Assembly: GCA_037893245.1 (NCBI GenBank)
Contig: JBAIAA010000606.1
Location: 558,001 to 622,000 of the forward strand
Direction of reading: 5' to 3'
DNA: 64,000 nucleotides
DNA from: Crossaster papposus
Taxonomy: Eukaryota > Echinodermata > Asteroidea > Velatida > Solasteridae
This document shows, piece by piece, positions 9,504 through 22,743 of this stretch (position 1 is its first letter; each line of letters opens with the position of its first letter). The notes beneath the pieces are model-generated. The model searched no databases and was not told the DNA's origin. It saw only the letters and a program-made list of their open reading frames with translations. The translations under genes were made by a program, and so were the position numbers.

Positions 9504-10371
9504 ACAATTTGGCAATATTTTGGCTCAGATGTCGAGCTGGTGAGTATCTCTTCATTCTCGAACAACGTTAAGGTTCGCAGCGCAGATATAAGTCGAGAAA
9601 GTTATCCTCATTCGCATCCACCTTTTCTGATGTGTATGTTTGTACACTTGTATTGCCGCATAGGCCTATGCCGCCAGTGCCCTGACGCATGGGTCTCACG
9701 GTTTGGGTTCTTTCCATTGAGAAATTGGGCAGTATTGTGGCTCAGATGTTGAGCTGGTAAGTGTCTCTTCATTTTCAAACAACGTTGAGGTTCGCAGCTC
9801 AGATATAAGTCGAGAAAATTATCCTCATTCGCAGCCATGTTTTCTTATATGTATCTATGTACACGTGTATTGCCGCATTGGCCTATGTCGCCAGTGCCCT
9901 GACGCATGAGTCTCACAGTTTGGGTTCTTTCCATTGAGAAATTTGGCAATATTATGGCTCAGATGTTGAGCTGGAGAGTGTCTCTTCATTCTCGAACAAC
10001 GTTGAGGTTTGCAGCTAAGATATAAGTCGAGAAAATTATCCTCATTCGCAGCCACCTTTTCTGATGTGTATGTTTGTACACGTGTATTGCCGCATAGGCC
10101 TATGCCGCCAGTGGCCTGACGCATGAGTCTCACGGTTTGGGTTTTTTCCAGTGAGAAATTTGGCAATGTTTTGGCTCAGATGTCGAGCTAGTGAGCGTCT
10201 CTTAATTCTCGAACAAAGTTGAGGTTCCCAGCTAAGATAAAAGTCGAAAAAATAATCCTCATTCGCAGGCACCTTTTCTGATGTGTATGTTTGTACACGT
10301 GTATTGCCGCATTGGCCTATGCCGCCAGTGCCCTGATGCATGAGTCTCACAGTTTGGGTTCTTTCTATTGA
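9287..10371 (+). repeat. 5-mer HOR (1085 bp), copy 1
   Basis: Monomers at 9287, 9504, 9721, 9938 and 10155. The last is a clear chimera: its head is of the 'ctagtgagcgtctcttaatt / acaaagttgagg' type and it switches to 'ttcccagctaagataaaagt'. It also carries the private 'gtcgaaaaaataatcc'. The same chimera occurs 1085 bp downstream, so the duplication came after the chimera formed. Confidence 0.85.
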
Positions 10372-11456
10372 GAAATTTGGCAATATTTTGGCTCCGATGT
10401 CGAGCTGGTGAGTGTCTCTTAATTCTCGAACAACGTTGAGGTTCGCAGCTCAAATATAAGTCGAGAAAGTTATCCTCATTCGCAGCCATGTTTTCTTATG
10501 TGTATCTATGTACACGTGTATTGCCGCATTGGCCTAGGTCGCCAGTGCCCTGAGGAATGAGTCTCACAGTTTGGGTTCTTTCCATTGAAAAATTTGGCAA
10601 TATTTTGGCTCAGATGTCGAGCTGGTGAGTATCTCTTCATTCTCGAACAACGTTAAGGTTCGCAGCGCAGATATAAGTCGAGAAAGTTATCCTCATTCGC
10701 AGCCACCTTTTCTGATGTGTATGTTTGTACACTTGTATTGCCGCATAGGCCTATGCCGCCAGTGCCCTGACGCATGGGTCTCACGGTTTGGGTTCTTTCC
10801 ATTGAGAAATTGGGCAATATTGTGGCTCAGATGTTGAGCTGGTAAGTGTCTCTTCATTTTCAAACAACGTTGAGGTTCGCAGCTCAGATATAAGTCGAGA
10901 AAATTATCCTCATTCGCAGCCATGTTTTCTTATATGTATCTATGTACACGTGTATTGCCGCATTGGCCTATGTCGCCAGTGCCCTGACGCATGAGTCTCA
11001 CAGTTTGGGTTCTTTCCATTGAGAAATTTGGCAATATTATGGCTCAGATGTTGAGCTGGAGAGTGTCTCTTCATTCTCGAACAACGTTGAGGTTTGCAGC
11101 TAAGATATAAGTCGAGAAAATTATCCTCATTCGCAGCCACCTTTTCTGATGTGTATGTTTGTACACGTGTATTGCCGCATAGGCCTATGCCGCCAGTGGC
11201 CTGACGCATGAGTCTCACGGTTTGGGTTTTTTCCAGTGAGAAATTTGGCAATGTTTTGGCTCAGATGTCGAGCTAGTGAGCGTCTCTTAATTCTCGAACA
11301 AAGTTGAGGTTCCCAGCTAAGATAAAAGTCGAAAAAATAATCCTCATTCGCAGGCACCTTTTCTGATGTGTATGTTTGTAGACGTGTATTGCCGCATTGG
11401 CCTATGCCGCCAGTGCCCTGACGCCTGACTCTCACAGTTTGGGTTCTTTCTATTGA
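10372..11456 (+). repeat. 5-mer HOR (1085 bp), copy 2
   Basis: Monomers at 10372, 10589, 10806, 11023 and 11240 repeat copy 1 in order. Shared private variants include 'gagcgtctc', 'gtcgaaaaaataatcc' and 'gaaattgggcaatattgtgg' (10806, with 'gggcagtattgtgg' at 9721). Visible differences are few, for example 'tgtagacgtg' near 11388 against 'tgtacacgtg' near 10303. Confidence 0.85.
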
Positions 11457-13842
11457 GAAATTTGGCAATATTTTGGCTCAGATGTCGAGCTGGTGAATGT
11501 CTCTTTATTCTCGAACAACATTGAGGTTCGCAGCTCAAATATAAGTCGAGAAAATTATCCTCATTCGCAGCCACCTTTTCTGATGTGTATGTTTTTACAC
11601 TTGTATTGCCGCATAGGCCTATGCCGTCAGTGCCCTGACGCATGGGTCTCACGGTTTGGGTTTTTTACAGTGAGAAATTTGGCAATATTTTGGCTCCGAT
11701 GTCGAGCTGGTGAGTGTCTCTTCATTCTCGAACAACGTTGAGGTTCGCAGCTCGGATATAAGTCGAGAAAATTATCCTCATTCGCAGCCACCTTTTCTGA
11801 TGTGTATGTTTTTACACTTGTATTGCCGCATAGGCCTATGCCGTCAGTGCCCTGACGCATGGGTCTCACGGTTTGGGTTTTTTCCAGTAAGAAATTTGGC
11901 AATATTTTGGCTCAGATGTTGAGCTGGTGAGTGTCTCTTCATTTTCAAACAACGTTGAGGTTTGCAGCTCAGATATAAGTCGAGAAAAGTATCCTCATTC
12001 GCAGCAATGTTTTCTTATGTGTATATATGTACACGTGTATTGCCGCACTAGCCTATGTCGCCAGTGCCCTGACTCATAAGTCTCACAGTTTGGGTTCTTT
12101 CCATTGAGAAATTTGGCAATATTTTGTCTTAGATGTCGAGCTGGAGAGTGTCTCTTCATTCTCGAACAACGTTGAGGTTCGCAGCTCAAATATAAGTCGA
12201 GAAAATTATCCTCATTCGCAGCCATGTTTTCTTATGTGTATCTATGTACACGTGTATTGCCGCATTGGCCTATGTCGCCAGTGCCCTGACGCATGAGTCT
12301 CACAGTTTGGGTTCTTTCCATTGAGAAATTTGGCAATAATTTGGCTCAGATGTCGGGCTGGTGAGTGTCTCTTAATTCTCGAACAACGTTGAGGTTCGCA
12401 GCTCAAATATAAGTCGAGAAAGTTATCCTCATTCGCAGCCATGTTTTCTTATGTGTATCTATGTACACGTGTATTGCCGCATTGGCCTAGGTCGCCAGTG
12501 CCCTGACGCATGAGTCTCACAGTTTGGGTTCTTTCCATTGAGAACTTTGGCAATATTTTGGCTCAGATGTCGAGCTGGTGAGTATATCTTCATTCTCGAA
12601 CAACGTTAAGGTTCGCAGCTCAGATATAAGTCGAGAAAATTATCCTCATTCGCAGCCACCTTTTCTGATGTGTATGTTTGTACACGTGTATTGCCGCATA
12701 GGCCTATGCCGCCAGTGCCCTGACGCATGAGTCTCACGGTTTGAGTTTTTCCTGTGAGAAATTTGGCAATATTTTGGCTCAGATGTCGAGCTAGTGAGTG
12801 TCTCTTAATTCTCGAACCAAGTTGAGGATCGCAGCTCAGATATAAGTCGAGAAAATTATCCTCATTCGCAGCAATGTTTTCTGATGTGTATCTATGTACA
12901 CGTGTATTGCCGCACTGGCCTATGTCGCCAGTGCCCTGACTCATGAGTCTCACAGTTTTGGTTATTTCCGTTGAGAAATTTGGCAATATTTTGGCTCAGA
13001 TGTCGAGCTGGTGAGTGTCTCTTCATTCTCGAACAACGTTGAGGTTCGCAGCTCAAATATAAGTCGAGAAAATTATCCTCATTCGCAGCCACCTTTTATG
13101 ATGTGTATGTTTGTACACTTGTATTGCCGCATAGGCCTATGCCGTCAGTGCACTGACGCATGGGTCTCACGGTTTGTTTTTTTTCAAGTGAGAAATTTGG
13201 CAATATTTTAGCTCCGATGTTGAGCTAGTGAGTGTCTCTTCATTCTCGAACAACGTTGAGGTTCGCAGCTCAGATATAAGTCGAGAACATTATCCTCATT
13301 CGCAGCCATGTTTTCTTATATGTATCTATGTACACGTGTATTGCCGCATTGGCCTATGTCGCCAGTGCCCTGACGCATGAGTCTCACGGTTTGGGTTCTT
13401 TCCATTGAGAAATTTGGCAATATTATGGCTCAGATGTTGAGCTGGAGAGTGTCTCTTCATTCTCAAACAACGTTGAGGTTTGCAGCTAAGATATAAGTCG
13501 AGAAAATTATCCTCATTCGCAGCAATGTTTTCTTATGTGTATCTATGTACACGTGTATTGCCGCACTGGCCTATGTGGCCAGTGCCCTGACTCATGAGTC
13601 TCACAGTTTGGGTTCTTTCCATTGAGAAATTTGGCAATATTTTGGCTTAGATGTCGAGCTGGAGAGTGTCTCTTCATTCTCGAACAACGTTGAGGTTCGC
13701 AGCTAAGATATAAGTCGAGAAAATTATCCTCATTCGCAGCCACCTTTTCTTATGTGTATGTTTGTACACGTGTATTGCCGCATTGGCCTATGCCGCCAGT
13801 GCCCTGACGCATGAGTCTCACAGTTTGGGTTCTTTCCATTGA
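11457..13842 (+). repeat. Diverged 11-monomer segment (2386 bp)
   Basis: Monomers at 11457, 11674, 11891 and 12108 match 13843, 14060, 14277 and 14494 (offset about 2386 bp). They share 'tttattctcgaacaacattg', 'gcagctcggatataag' and 'tattttgtcttagatg'. From 12325 to 13626 the monomers belong to other types, including the 'ctcgaaccaagttgagg' type at 12758 and the 'cagtgcactgacgc' type at 12975. Those types reappear beyond 29.7 kb. The segment thus links the left and right halves of the array. Confidence 0.7.
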
Positions 13843-14059
13843 GAAATTTGGCAATATTTTGGCTCAGATGTCGAGCTGGTGAGTGTCTCTTTATTCTCGA
13901 ACAACATTGAGGTTCGCAGCTCAAATATAAGTCGAGAAAATTATCCTCATTCGCAGCCACCTTTTCTGATGTGTATGTTTTTACACTTGTATTGCCGCAT
14001 AGGCCTATGCCGTCAGTGCCCTGACGCATGGGTCCCACGGTTTGGGTTTTTTACAGTGA
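13843..14059 (+). repeat. Junction monomer ('acattgagg' type)
   Basis: Single monomer with 'tttattctcgaacaacattg', matching 11457 and 19271. It precedes the first full 11-mer unit. The following tail, 'gggtcccacggtttgggttt', is shared with the other copies of this junction. Confidence 0.75.
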
Positions 14060-16447
14060 GAAATTTGGAAATATTTTGGCTCCGATGTCGAGCTGGTGAG
14101 TGTCTCTTCATTCTGGAACAACGTTGAGGTTCGCAGCTCGGATATAAGTCGAGAATATTATCCTCATTCGCAGCCACCTTTTCTGATGTGTATGTTTTTA
14201 CACTTGTATTGCCGCATAGGCCTATGCCGTCAGTGCCCTGACGCATGGGTCTCACGGTTTGGTTTTTTTCCATTAAGAAATTTGGCAATATTTTGGCTCA
14301 GATGTTGAGCTGGTGAGTGTCTCTTCATTTTCAAACAACGTTGAGGTTTGCAGCTCAGATATAAGTCGAGAAAAGTATCCTCATTCGCAGCAATGTTTTC
14401 TTATGTGTATATATGTACACGTGTATTGCCGCACTAGCCTATGTCGCCAGTGCCCTGACTCATAAGTCTCACAGTTTGGGTTCTTTCCATTGAGAAATTT
14501 GGCAATATTTTGTCTTAGATGTCGAGCTGGAGAGTGTCTCTTCATTCTCGAACAACGTTGAGGTTAGCAGCTAAGATATAAGTCGAGAAAATTATCCTCA
14601 TTCGCAGCCACCTTTTCTTATGTGTATGTTGGTACACGTGTATTGCCGCATTGGCCTATGCCGCCAGTGCCCTGACGCATGAGTCTCACAGTTTGGGTTC
14701 TTTCTATTGAGAAATTTGGCAATATTTTGGCTCCGATGTCGAGCTGGTGAGTGTCTCTTTATTCTCAAACAACGTTGAGGTTCGCAGCTCAAATATAAGT
14801 CGAGAAAATTATCCTCATTCGCAGCCACTTTTTGTTATGTGTATGATTGTACACGTGTATTGCCGCATTGGCCTATGTCGCCAGTGCCCCGACGCATGAG
14901 TCTCACGGTTTGGGTTTTTTTCCAGTGAAAAATTTGGCAATATTTTGGCTCAGATGTTGAGCTGGTGAGTGTCTCTTCATTTTAAAACAACGTTGAGGTT
15001 TGCAGCAAAGATATAAGTCGAGAAAATTATCCTCATTCGCAGCCACTTTTTCTGATGTGTATGTTTGTACACGTGTATTGCCGCATAGGCCTATGCCGCC
15101 AGTGGCCTGACGCATGAGTCTCACGGTTTGGGTTTTTTCCAGTGAGAAATTTGGCAATATTTTGGCTCAGATGTCGAGCTGGTGAGTATCTCTTCATTCT
15201 CGAACACCGTTGAGGTTCCCAGCTAAGATAAAAGTCGCGAAAATAATCCTCATTCGCAGGCACCTTTTCTGATGTGTATGTTTGTACACGTGTATTGCCG
15301 CATTGGCCTATGCCGCCAGTGCCCTGACGCCTGACTCTCACAGTTTGGGTTCTTTCTATTGAGAAATTTGGCAATATTTTGGCTCCGATGTCAAGCTGGT
15401 GAGTGTCTCTTCATTCTCGAACAACGTTGAGGTTCGCAGCTCAAATATAAGTCGAGAAAATTATCCTCATTCGCAGCCATGTTTTCTTATGTGTATCTAT
15501 GTACACGTGTATTGCCGCATTGGCCTATGTCGCCAGTGCCCTGACGCATGAGTCTCACAGTTTGGGTTCTTTCCATTGAGAAATTTGGCAATATTTTGGC
15601 TCAGATGTCGAGCTGGTGAGTGTCTCTTAATTCTCGAACAACGTTGAGGTTCGCAGCTCAAATATAAGTCGAGAAAGTTTATCCTCATTCGCAGCCATGT
15701 TTTCTTATGTGTATCTATGTACACGTGTATTGCCGCATTGGCCTAGGTCGCCAGTGCCCTGACGCATGAGTCTCACAGTTTGGGTTCTTTCCATTGAGAA
15801 ATTTGGCAATATTTTGGCTCAGATGTCGAGCTGGTGAGTATATCTTCATTCTCGAACAACGTTAAGGTTCGCAGCTCAGATATAAGTCGAGAAAATTATC
15901 CTCATTCGCAGCCACCTTTTCTGATGTGTATGTTTGTACACTTGTATTGCCACATAGGCCTATGCCGCCAGTGCCCTGACGCATGGGTCTCACTTTTTGG
16001 GTTCTTTTCAGTGAGAAATTGGGCAATATTTTGGCTCAGATGTTGAGCTGGTAAGTGTCTCTTCATTTTCAAACAACGTTGAGGTTCGCAGCTCAGATAT
16101 AAGTCGAGAAAATTATCCTCATTCGCAGCCATGTTTTCTTATATGTATCTATGTACACGTGTATTGCCGCATTGGCCTATGTCGCCAGTGCCCTGACGCA
16201 TGCGTCTCACAGTTTGGGTTCTTTCCATTGAGAAATTTGGCAATATTATGGCTCAGATGTTGAGCTGGAGAGTGTCTCTTCATTCTCGAACAACGTTGAG
16301 GTTTGCAGCTAAAATATAAGTCGAGAAAATATCCTCATTCGCAGCCACCTTTTCTGATGTGTATGTTTTTACACTTGTATTGCCGCATAGGCCTATGCCG
16401 TCAGTGCCCTGACGCATGGGTCCCACGGTTTGGGTTTTTTACAGTGA
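14060..16447 (+). repeat. 11-mer HOR, founder-like copy (2388 bp)
   Basis: Monomers at 14060, 14277, 14494, 14711, 14929, 15146, 15363, 15580, 15798, 16015 and 16232. Diagnostic features in order: 'gctccgatg / gctcggatataag', 'ttaagaaattt' with 'ttttcaaac', 'ttgtcttagatg', 'tttattctcaaac', 'cattttaaaacaac', 'caccgttgaggttccc', 'gatgtcaagctgg', 'cttaattctcg', 'gagtatatcttc', 'gaaattgggcaatatt' and 'attatggctcag'. The unit contains a 1 bp insertion near 15679 ('gaaagtttatcc') and a 1 bp loss near 16330. All the building blocks of the five-copy 8-mer at 21 kb are present here. Confidence 0.82.
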
Positions 16448-19400
16448 GAAATTTGGCAATATTTTGGCTCCGACGTCGAGCTGGTGAGTGTCTCTTCATT
16501 CTCGAACAACGTTGAGGTTCGCAGCTCGGATATAAGTCGAGAAAATTATCCTCATTCGCAGCCACCTTTTCTGATGTGTATGTTTTTACACTTGTATTGC
16601 CGCATAGGCCTATGCCGTCAGTGCCCTGACGCATGGGTCTCACGGTTTGGGTTTTTTCCATTAAGAAATTTGGCAATATTTTGGCTCAGATGTTGAGCTG
16701 GTGAGTGTCTCTTCATTTTCAAACAACGTTGAGGTTTGCAGCTCAGATATAAGTCGAGAAAAGTATCCTCATTCGCAGCAATGTTTTCTTATGTGTATAT
16801 ATGTACACGTGTATTGCCGCACTAGCCTATGTCGCCAGTGCCCTGACTCATAAGTCTCACAGTTTGGGTTCTTTCCATTGAGAAATTTGGCAATATTTTG
16901 TCTTAGATGTCGAGCTGGAGAGTGTCTCTTCATTCTCGAACAACGTTGAGGTTAGCAGCTAAGATATAAGTCGAGAAAATTATCCTCATTCGCAGCCACC
17001 TTTTCTTATGTGTATGTTGGTACACGTGTATTGCCGCATTGGCCTATGCCGCCAGTGCCCTGACGCATGAGTCTCACAGTTTGGGTTCTTTCTATTGAGA
17101 AATTTTGGCAATATTTTGGCTCCGATGTCGAGCTGGTGAGTGTCTCTTTATTCTCAAACAACGTTGAGGTTCGCAGCTCAAATATAAGTCGAGAAAATTA
17201 TCCTCATTCGCAGCCACTTTTTGTTATGTGTATGTTTGTACACGTGTATTGCCGCATTGGCCTATGTCGCCAGTGCCCTGACGCATGAGTCTCACGGTTT
17301 GGGTTTTTTTCCAGTGAAAAATTTGGCAATATTTTGGCTCAGATGTTGAGCTGGTGAGTGTCTCTTCATTTTAAAACAACGTTGAGGTTTGCAGCAAAGA
17401 TATAAGTCGAGAAAATTATCCTCATTCGCAGCCACTTTTTCTGATGTGTATGTTTGTACACGTGTATTGCCGCATAGGCCTATGCCGCCAGTGGCCTGAC
17501 GCATGAGTCTCACGGTTTGGGTTTTTTCCAGTGAGAAATTTGGCAATATTTTGGCTCAGATGTCGAGCTGGTGAGTATCTCTTCATTCTCGAACACCGTT
17601 GAGGTTCCCAGCTAAGATAAAAGTCGAGAAAATAATCCTCATTCGCAGGCACCTTTTCTGATGTGTATGTTTGTACACGTGTATTGCCGCATTGGCCTAT
17701 GCCGCCAGTGCCCTGACGCCTGACTCTCACAGTTTGGGTTCTTTCTATTGAGAAATTTGGCAATATTTTGGCTCCGATGTCGAGCTGGTGAGTGTCTCTT
17801 CATTCTCGAACAACGTTGAGGTTCGCAGCTCAAATATAAGTCGAGAAAATTATCCTCATTCGCAGCCATGTTTTCTTATGTGTATCTATGTACACGTGTA
17901 TTGCCGCATTGGCCTATGTCGCCAGTGCCCTGACGCATGAGTCTCACAGTTTGGGTTCTTTCCATTGAGAAATTTGGCAATATTTTGGCTCAGATGTCGA
18001 GCTGGTGAGTGTCTCTTAATTCTCGAACAACGTTGAGGTTCGCAGCTCAAATATAAGTCGAGAAAGTTATCCTCATTCGCAGCCATGTTTTCTTATGTGT
18101 ATCTATGTACACGTGTATTGCCGCATTGGCCTAGGTCGCCAGTGCCCTGACGCATGAGTCTCACAGTTTGGGTTCTTTCCATTGAGAAATTTGGCAATAT
18201 TTTGGCTCAGATGTCGAGCTGGTAAGTATATCTTCATTCTCGAACAACGTTAAGGTTCGCAGCTCAGATATAAGTCGAGAAAATTATCCTCATTCGCAGC
18301 CACCTTTTCTGATGTGTATGTTTGTACACTTGTATTGCCACATAGGCCTATGCCGTCAGTGCCCTGACGCATGGGTCCCACGGTTTGGGTTTTTTACAGT
18401 GAGAAATTTGGCAATATTTTGGCTCCGACGTCGAGCTGGTGAGTGTCTCTTTATTCTCGAACAACATTGAGGTTCGCAGCTCAAATATAAGTCGAGAAAA
18501 TTATCCTCATTCGCAGCCACTTTTTGTTATGTGTATGTTTGTACACGTGTATTGCCGCATTGGCCTATGCCGCCAGTGCCCTGACGCATGGGTCTCACTT
18601 TTTGGGTTCTTTTCAGTGAGAAATTGGGCAATATTTTGGCTCAGATGTTGAGCTGGTAAGTGTCTCTTCATTTTCAAACAACGTTGAGGTTCGCAGCTCA
18701 GATATAAGTCGAGAAAATTATCCTCATTCGCAGCCATGTTTTCTTATATGTATCTATGTACACGTGTATTGCCGCATTGGCCTATGTCGCCAGTGCCCTG
18801 ACGCATGCGTCTCACAGTTTGGGTTCTTTCCATTGAGAAATTTGGCAATATTATGGCTCAGATGTTGAGCTGGAGAGTGTCTCTTCATTCTCGAACAACG
18901 TTGAGGTTTGCAGCTAAAATATAAGTCGAGAAAATTATCCTCATTCGCAGCCACCTTTTCTGATGTGTATGTTTGTACACGTGTATTGCCGCATAGGCCT
19001 ATGTCGCCAGTGCCCTGACGCATGCGTCTCACAGTTTGGGTTCTTTCCATTGAGAAATTTGGCAATATTATGGCTCAGATGTTGAGCTGGAGAGTGTCTC
19101 TTCATTCTCGAACAACGTTGAGGTTTGCAGCTAAAATATAAGTCGAGAAAATTATCCTCATTCGCAGCCACCTTTTCTGATGTGTATGTTTTTACACTTG
19201 TATTGCCGCATAGGCCTATGCCGTCAGTGCCCTGACGCATGAGTCTCACAGTTTGGGTTCTTTCCATTGAGAAATTTGGCAATATTTTGGCTCAGATGTC
19301 GAGCTGGTGAGTGTCTCTTTATTCTCGAACAACATTGAGGTTCGCAGCTCAAATATAAGTCGAGAAAATTATCCTCATTCGCAGCCACCTTTTCTGATGT

Positions 19401-19487
19401 GTATGTTTTTACACTTGTATTGCCGCATAGGCCTATGCCGTCAGTGCCCTGACGCATGGGTCCCACGGTTTGGTTTTTTTACAGTGA
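16448..19487 (+). repeat. 11-mer HOR expanded to 14 monomers (3040 bp)
   Basis: The first nine monomers (16448 to 18186) follow the 14060 unit at an offset of 2388-2389 bp. Extra monomers are then present. One at 18403 is a chimera of 'ctccgacgtcgag' and 'tttattctcgaacaacattg'. The monomers at 18837 and 19054 are near-duplicates of the 'attatggctcag' type, and 19271 is the 'acattgagg' junction type. The extra 't' at 17099 ('gaaattttggc') is private to this copy. Confidence 0.75.
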
Positions 19488-21007
19488 GAAATTTGGCAAT
19501 ATTTTGGCTCCGATGTCGAGCTGGTGAGTGTCTCTTCATTCTCGAACAACGTTGAGGTTCGCAGCTCGGATATAAGTCGAGAATATTATCCTCATTCGCA
19601 GCCACCTTTTCTGATGTGTATGTTTTTACACTTGTATTGCCGCATAGGCCTATGCCGTCAGTGCCCTGACGCATGGGTCTCACGGTTTGGGTTTTTTCCA
19701 TTAAGAAATTTGGCAATATTTTGGCTCAGATGTTGAGCTGGTGAGTGTCTCTTCATTTTCAAACAACGTTGAGGTTTGCAGCTCAGATATAAGTCGAGAA
19801 AAGTATCCTCATTCGCAGCAATGTTTTCTTATGTGTATATATGTACACGTGTATTGCCGCACTAGCCTATGTCGCCAGTGCCCTGACTCATAAGTCTCAC
19901 AGTTTGGGTTCTTTCCATTGAGAAATTTGGCAATATTTTGTCTTAGATGTCGAGCTGGAGAGTGTCTCTTCATTCTCGAACAACGTTGAGGTTAGCAGCT
20001 AAGATATAAGTCGAGAAAATTATCCTCATTCGCAGCCACCTTTTCTTATGTGTATGTTGGTACACGTGTATTGCCGCATTGGCCTATGCCGCCAGTGCCC
20101 TGACGCATGAGTCTCACAGTTTGGGTTCTTTCTATTGAGAAATTTGGCAATATTTTGGCTCCGATGTCGAGCTGGTGAGTGTCTCTTTATTCTCAAACAA
20201 CGTTGAGGTTCGCAGCTCAAATATAAGTCGAGAAAATTATCCTCATTCGCAGCCACTTTTTGTTATGTGTATGTTTGTACACGTGTATTGCCGCATTGGC
20301 CTATGTCGCCAGTGCCCTGACGCATGAGTCTCACGGTTTGGGTTTTTTTCCAGTGAAAAATTTGGCAATATTTTGGCTCAGATGTTGAGCTGGTGAGTGT
20401 CTCTTCATTTTAAAACAACGTTGAGGTTTGCAGCAAAGATATAAGTCGAGAAAATTATCCTCATTCGCAGCCACTTTTTCTGATGTGTATGTTTGTACAC
20501 GTGTATTGCCGCATAGGCCTATGCCGCCAGTGGCCTGACGCATGAGTCTCACGGTTTGGGTTTTTTCCAGTGAGAAATTTGGCAATATTTTGGCTCAGAT
20601 GTCGAGCTGGTGAGTATCTCTTCATTCTCGAACACCGTTGAGGTTCCCAGCTAAGATAAAAGTCGAGAAAATAATCCTCATTCGCAGGCACCTTTTCTGA
20701 TGTGTATGTTTGTACACGTGTATTGCCGCATTGGCCTATGTCGCCAGTGCCCTGACGCATGCGTCTCACAGTTTGGGTTCTTTCCATTGAGAAATTTGGC
20801 AATATTATGGCTCAGATGTTGAGCTGGAGAGTGTCTCTTCATTCTCGAACAACGTTGAGGTTTGCAGCTAAAATATAAGTCGAGAAAATTATCCTCATTC
20901 GCAGCCACCTTTTCTGATGTGTATGTTTTTACACTTGTATTGCCGCATAGGCCTATGCCGTCAGTGCCCTGACGCATGGGTCCCACGGTTTGGGTTTTTT
21001 ACAGTGA
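19488..21007 (+). repeat. 11-mer HOR shortened to 7 monomers (1520 bp)
   Basis: Monomers at 19488, 19705, 19922, 20139, 20357, 20574 and 20791 follow the 14060 unit for six steps, including 'tttattctcaaac' and 'cattttaaaacaac'. The order then jumps from the 'caccgttgaggttccc' monomer (20574) straight to the 'attatggctcag' monomer (20791). Four monomers present in the 11-mer are therefore missing. Confidence 0.78.
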
Positions 21008-22743
21008 GAAATTTGGCAATATTTTGGCTCCGATGTCGAGCTGGTGAGTGTCTCTTCATTCTCGAACAACGTTGAGGTTCGCAGCTCGGATATAAGTCGA
21101 GAAAATTATCCTCATTCGCAGCCACCTTTTCTGATGTGTATGTTTTTACACTTGTATTGCCGCATAGGCCTATGCCGTCAGTGCCCTGACGCATGGGTCT
21201 CACGGTTTGGGTTTTTTCCATTAAGAAATTTGGCAATATTTTGGCTCAGATGTTGAGCTGGTGAGTGTCTCTTCATTTTCAAACAACGTTGAGGTTTGCA
21301 GCTCAGATATAAGTCGAGAAAAGTATCCTCATTCGCAGCAATGTTTTCTTATGTGTATATATGTACACGTGTATTGCCGCACTAGCCTATGTCGCCAGTG
21401 CCATGACTCATAAGTCTCACAGTTTGGGTTCTTTCCATTGAGAAATTTGGCAATATTTTGTCTTAGATGTCGAGCTGGAGAGTGTCTCTTCATTCTCGAA
21501 CAACGTTGAGGTTAGCAGCTAAGATATAAGTCGAGAAAATTATCCTCATTCGCAGCCACCTTTTCTTATGTGTATGTTGGTACACGTGTATTGCCGCATT
21601 GGCCTATGCCGCCAGTGCCCTGACGCATGAGTCTCACAGTTTGGGTTCTTTCTATTGAGAAATTTGGCAATATTTTGGCTCCGATGTCAAGCTGGTGAGT
21701 GTCTCTTCATTCTCGAACAACGTTGAGGTTCGCAGCTCAAATATAAGTCGAGAAAATTATCCTCATTCGCAGCCATGTTTTCTTATGTGTATCTATGTAC
21801 ACGTGTATTGCCGCATTGGCCTATGTCGCCAGTGCCCTGACGCATGAGTCTCACAGTTTGGGTTCTTTCCATTGAGAAATTTGGCAATATTTTGGCTCAG
21901 ATGTCGAGCTGGTGAGTGTCTCTTAATTCTCGAACAACGTTGAGGTTCGCAGCTCAAATATAAGTCGAGAAAGTTATCCTCATTCGCAGCCATGTTTTCT
22001 TATGTGTATCTATGTACACGTGTATTGCCGCATTGGCCTAGGTCGCCAGTGCCCTGACGCATGAGTCTCACAGTTTGGGTTCTTTCCATTGAGAAATTTG
22101 GCAATATTTTGGCTCAGATGTCGAGCTGGTGAGTATATCTTCATTCTCGAACAACGTTAAGGTTCGCAGCTCAGATATAAGTCGAGAAAATTATCCTCAT
22201 TCGCAGCCACCTTTTCTGATGTGTATGTTTGTACACTTGTATTGCCACATAGGCCTATGCCGCCAGTGCCCTGACGCATGGGTCTCACTTTTTGGGTTCT
22301 TTTCAGTGAGAAATTGGGCAATATTTTGGCTCAGATGTTGAGCTGGTAAGTGTCTCTTCATTTTCAAACAACGTTGAGGTTCGCAGCTCAGATATAAGTC
22401 GAGAAAATTATCCTCATTCGCAGCCATGTTTTCTTATATGTATCTATGTACACGTGTATTGCCGCATTGGCCTATGTCGCCAGTGCCCTGACGCATGCGT
22501 CTCACAGTTTGGGTTCTTTCCATTGAGAAATTTGGCAATATTATGGCTCAGATGTTGAGCTGGAGAGTGTCTCTTCATTCTCGAACAACGTTGAGGTTTG
22601 CAGCTAAAATATAAGTCGAGAAAATTATCCTCATTCGCAGCCACCTTTTCTGATGTGTATGTTTTTACACTTGTATTGCCGCATAGGCCTATGCCGTCAG
22701 TGCCCTGACGCATGGGTCCCACGGTTTGGGTTTTTTACAGTGA
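21008..22743 (+). repeat. 8-mer HOR unit E1
   Basis: First full unit of the homogeneous array, with monomers at 21008, 21225, 21442, 21659, 21876, 22093, 22310 and 22527. The only private change I noticed is A at 21403 ('gtgccatgactc'), where the other units have C. Confidence 0.92.
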
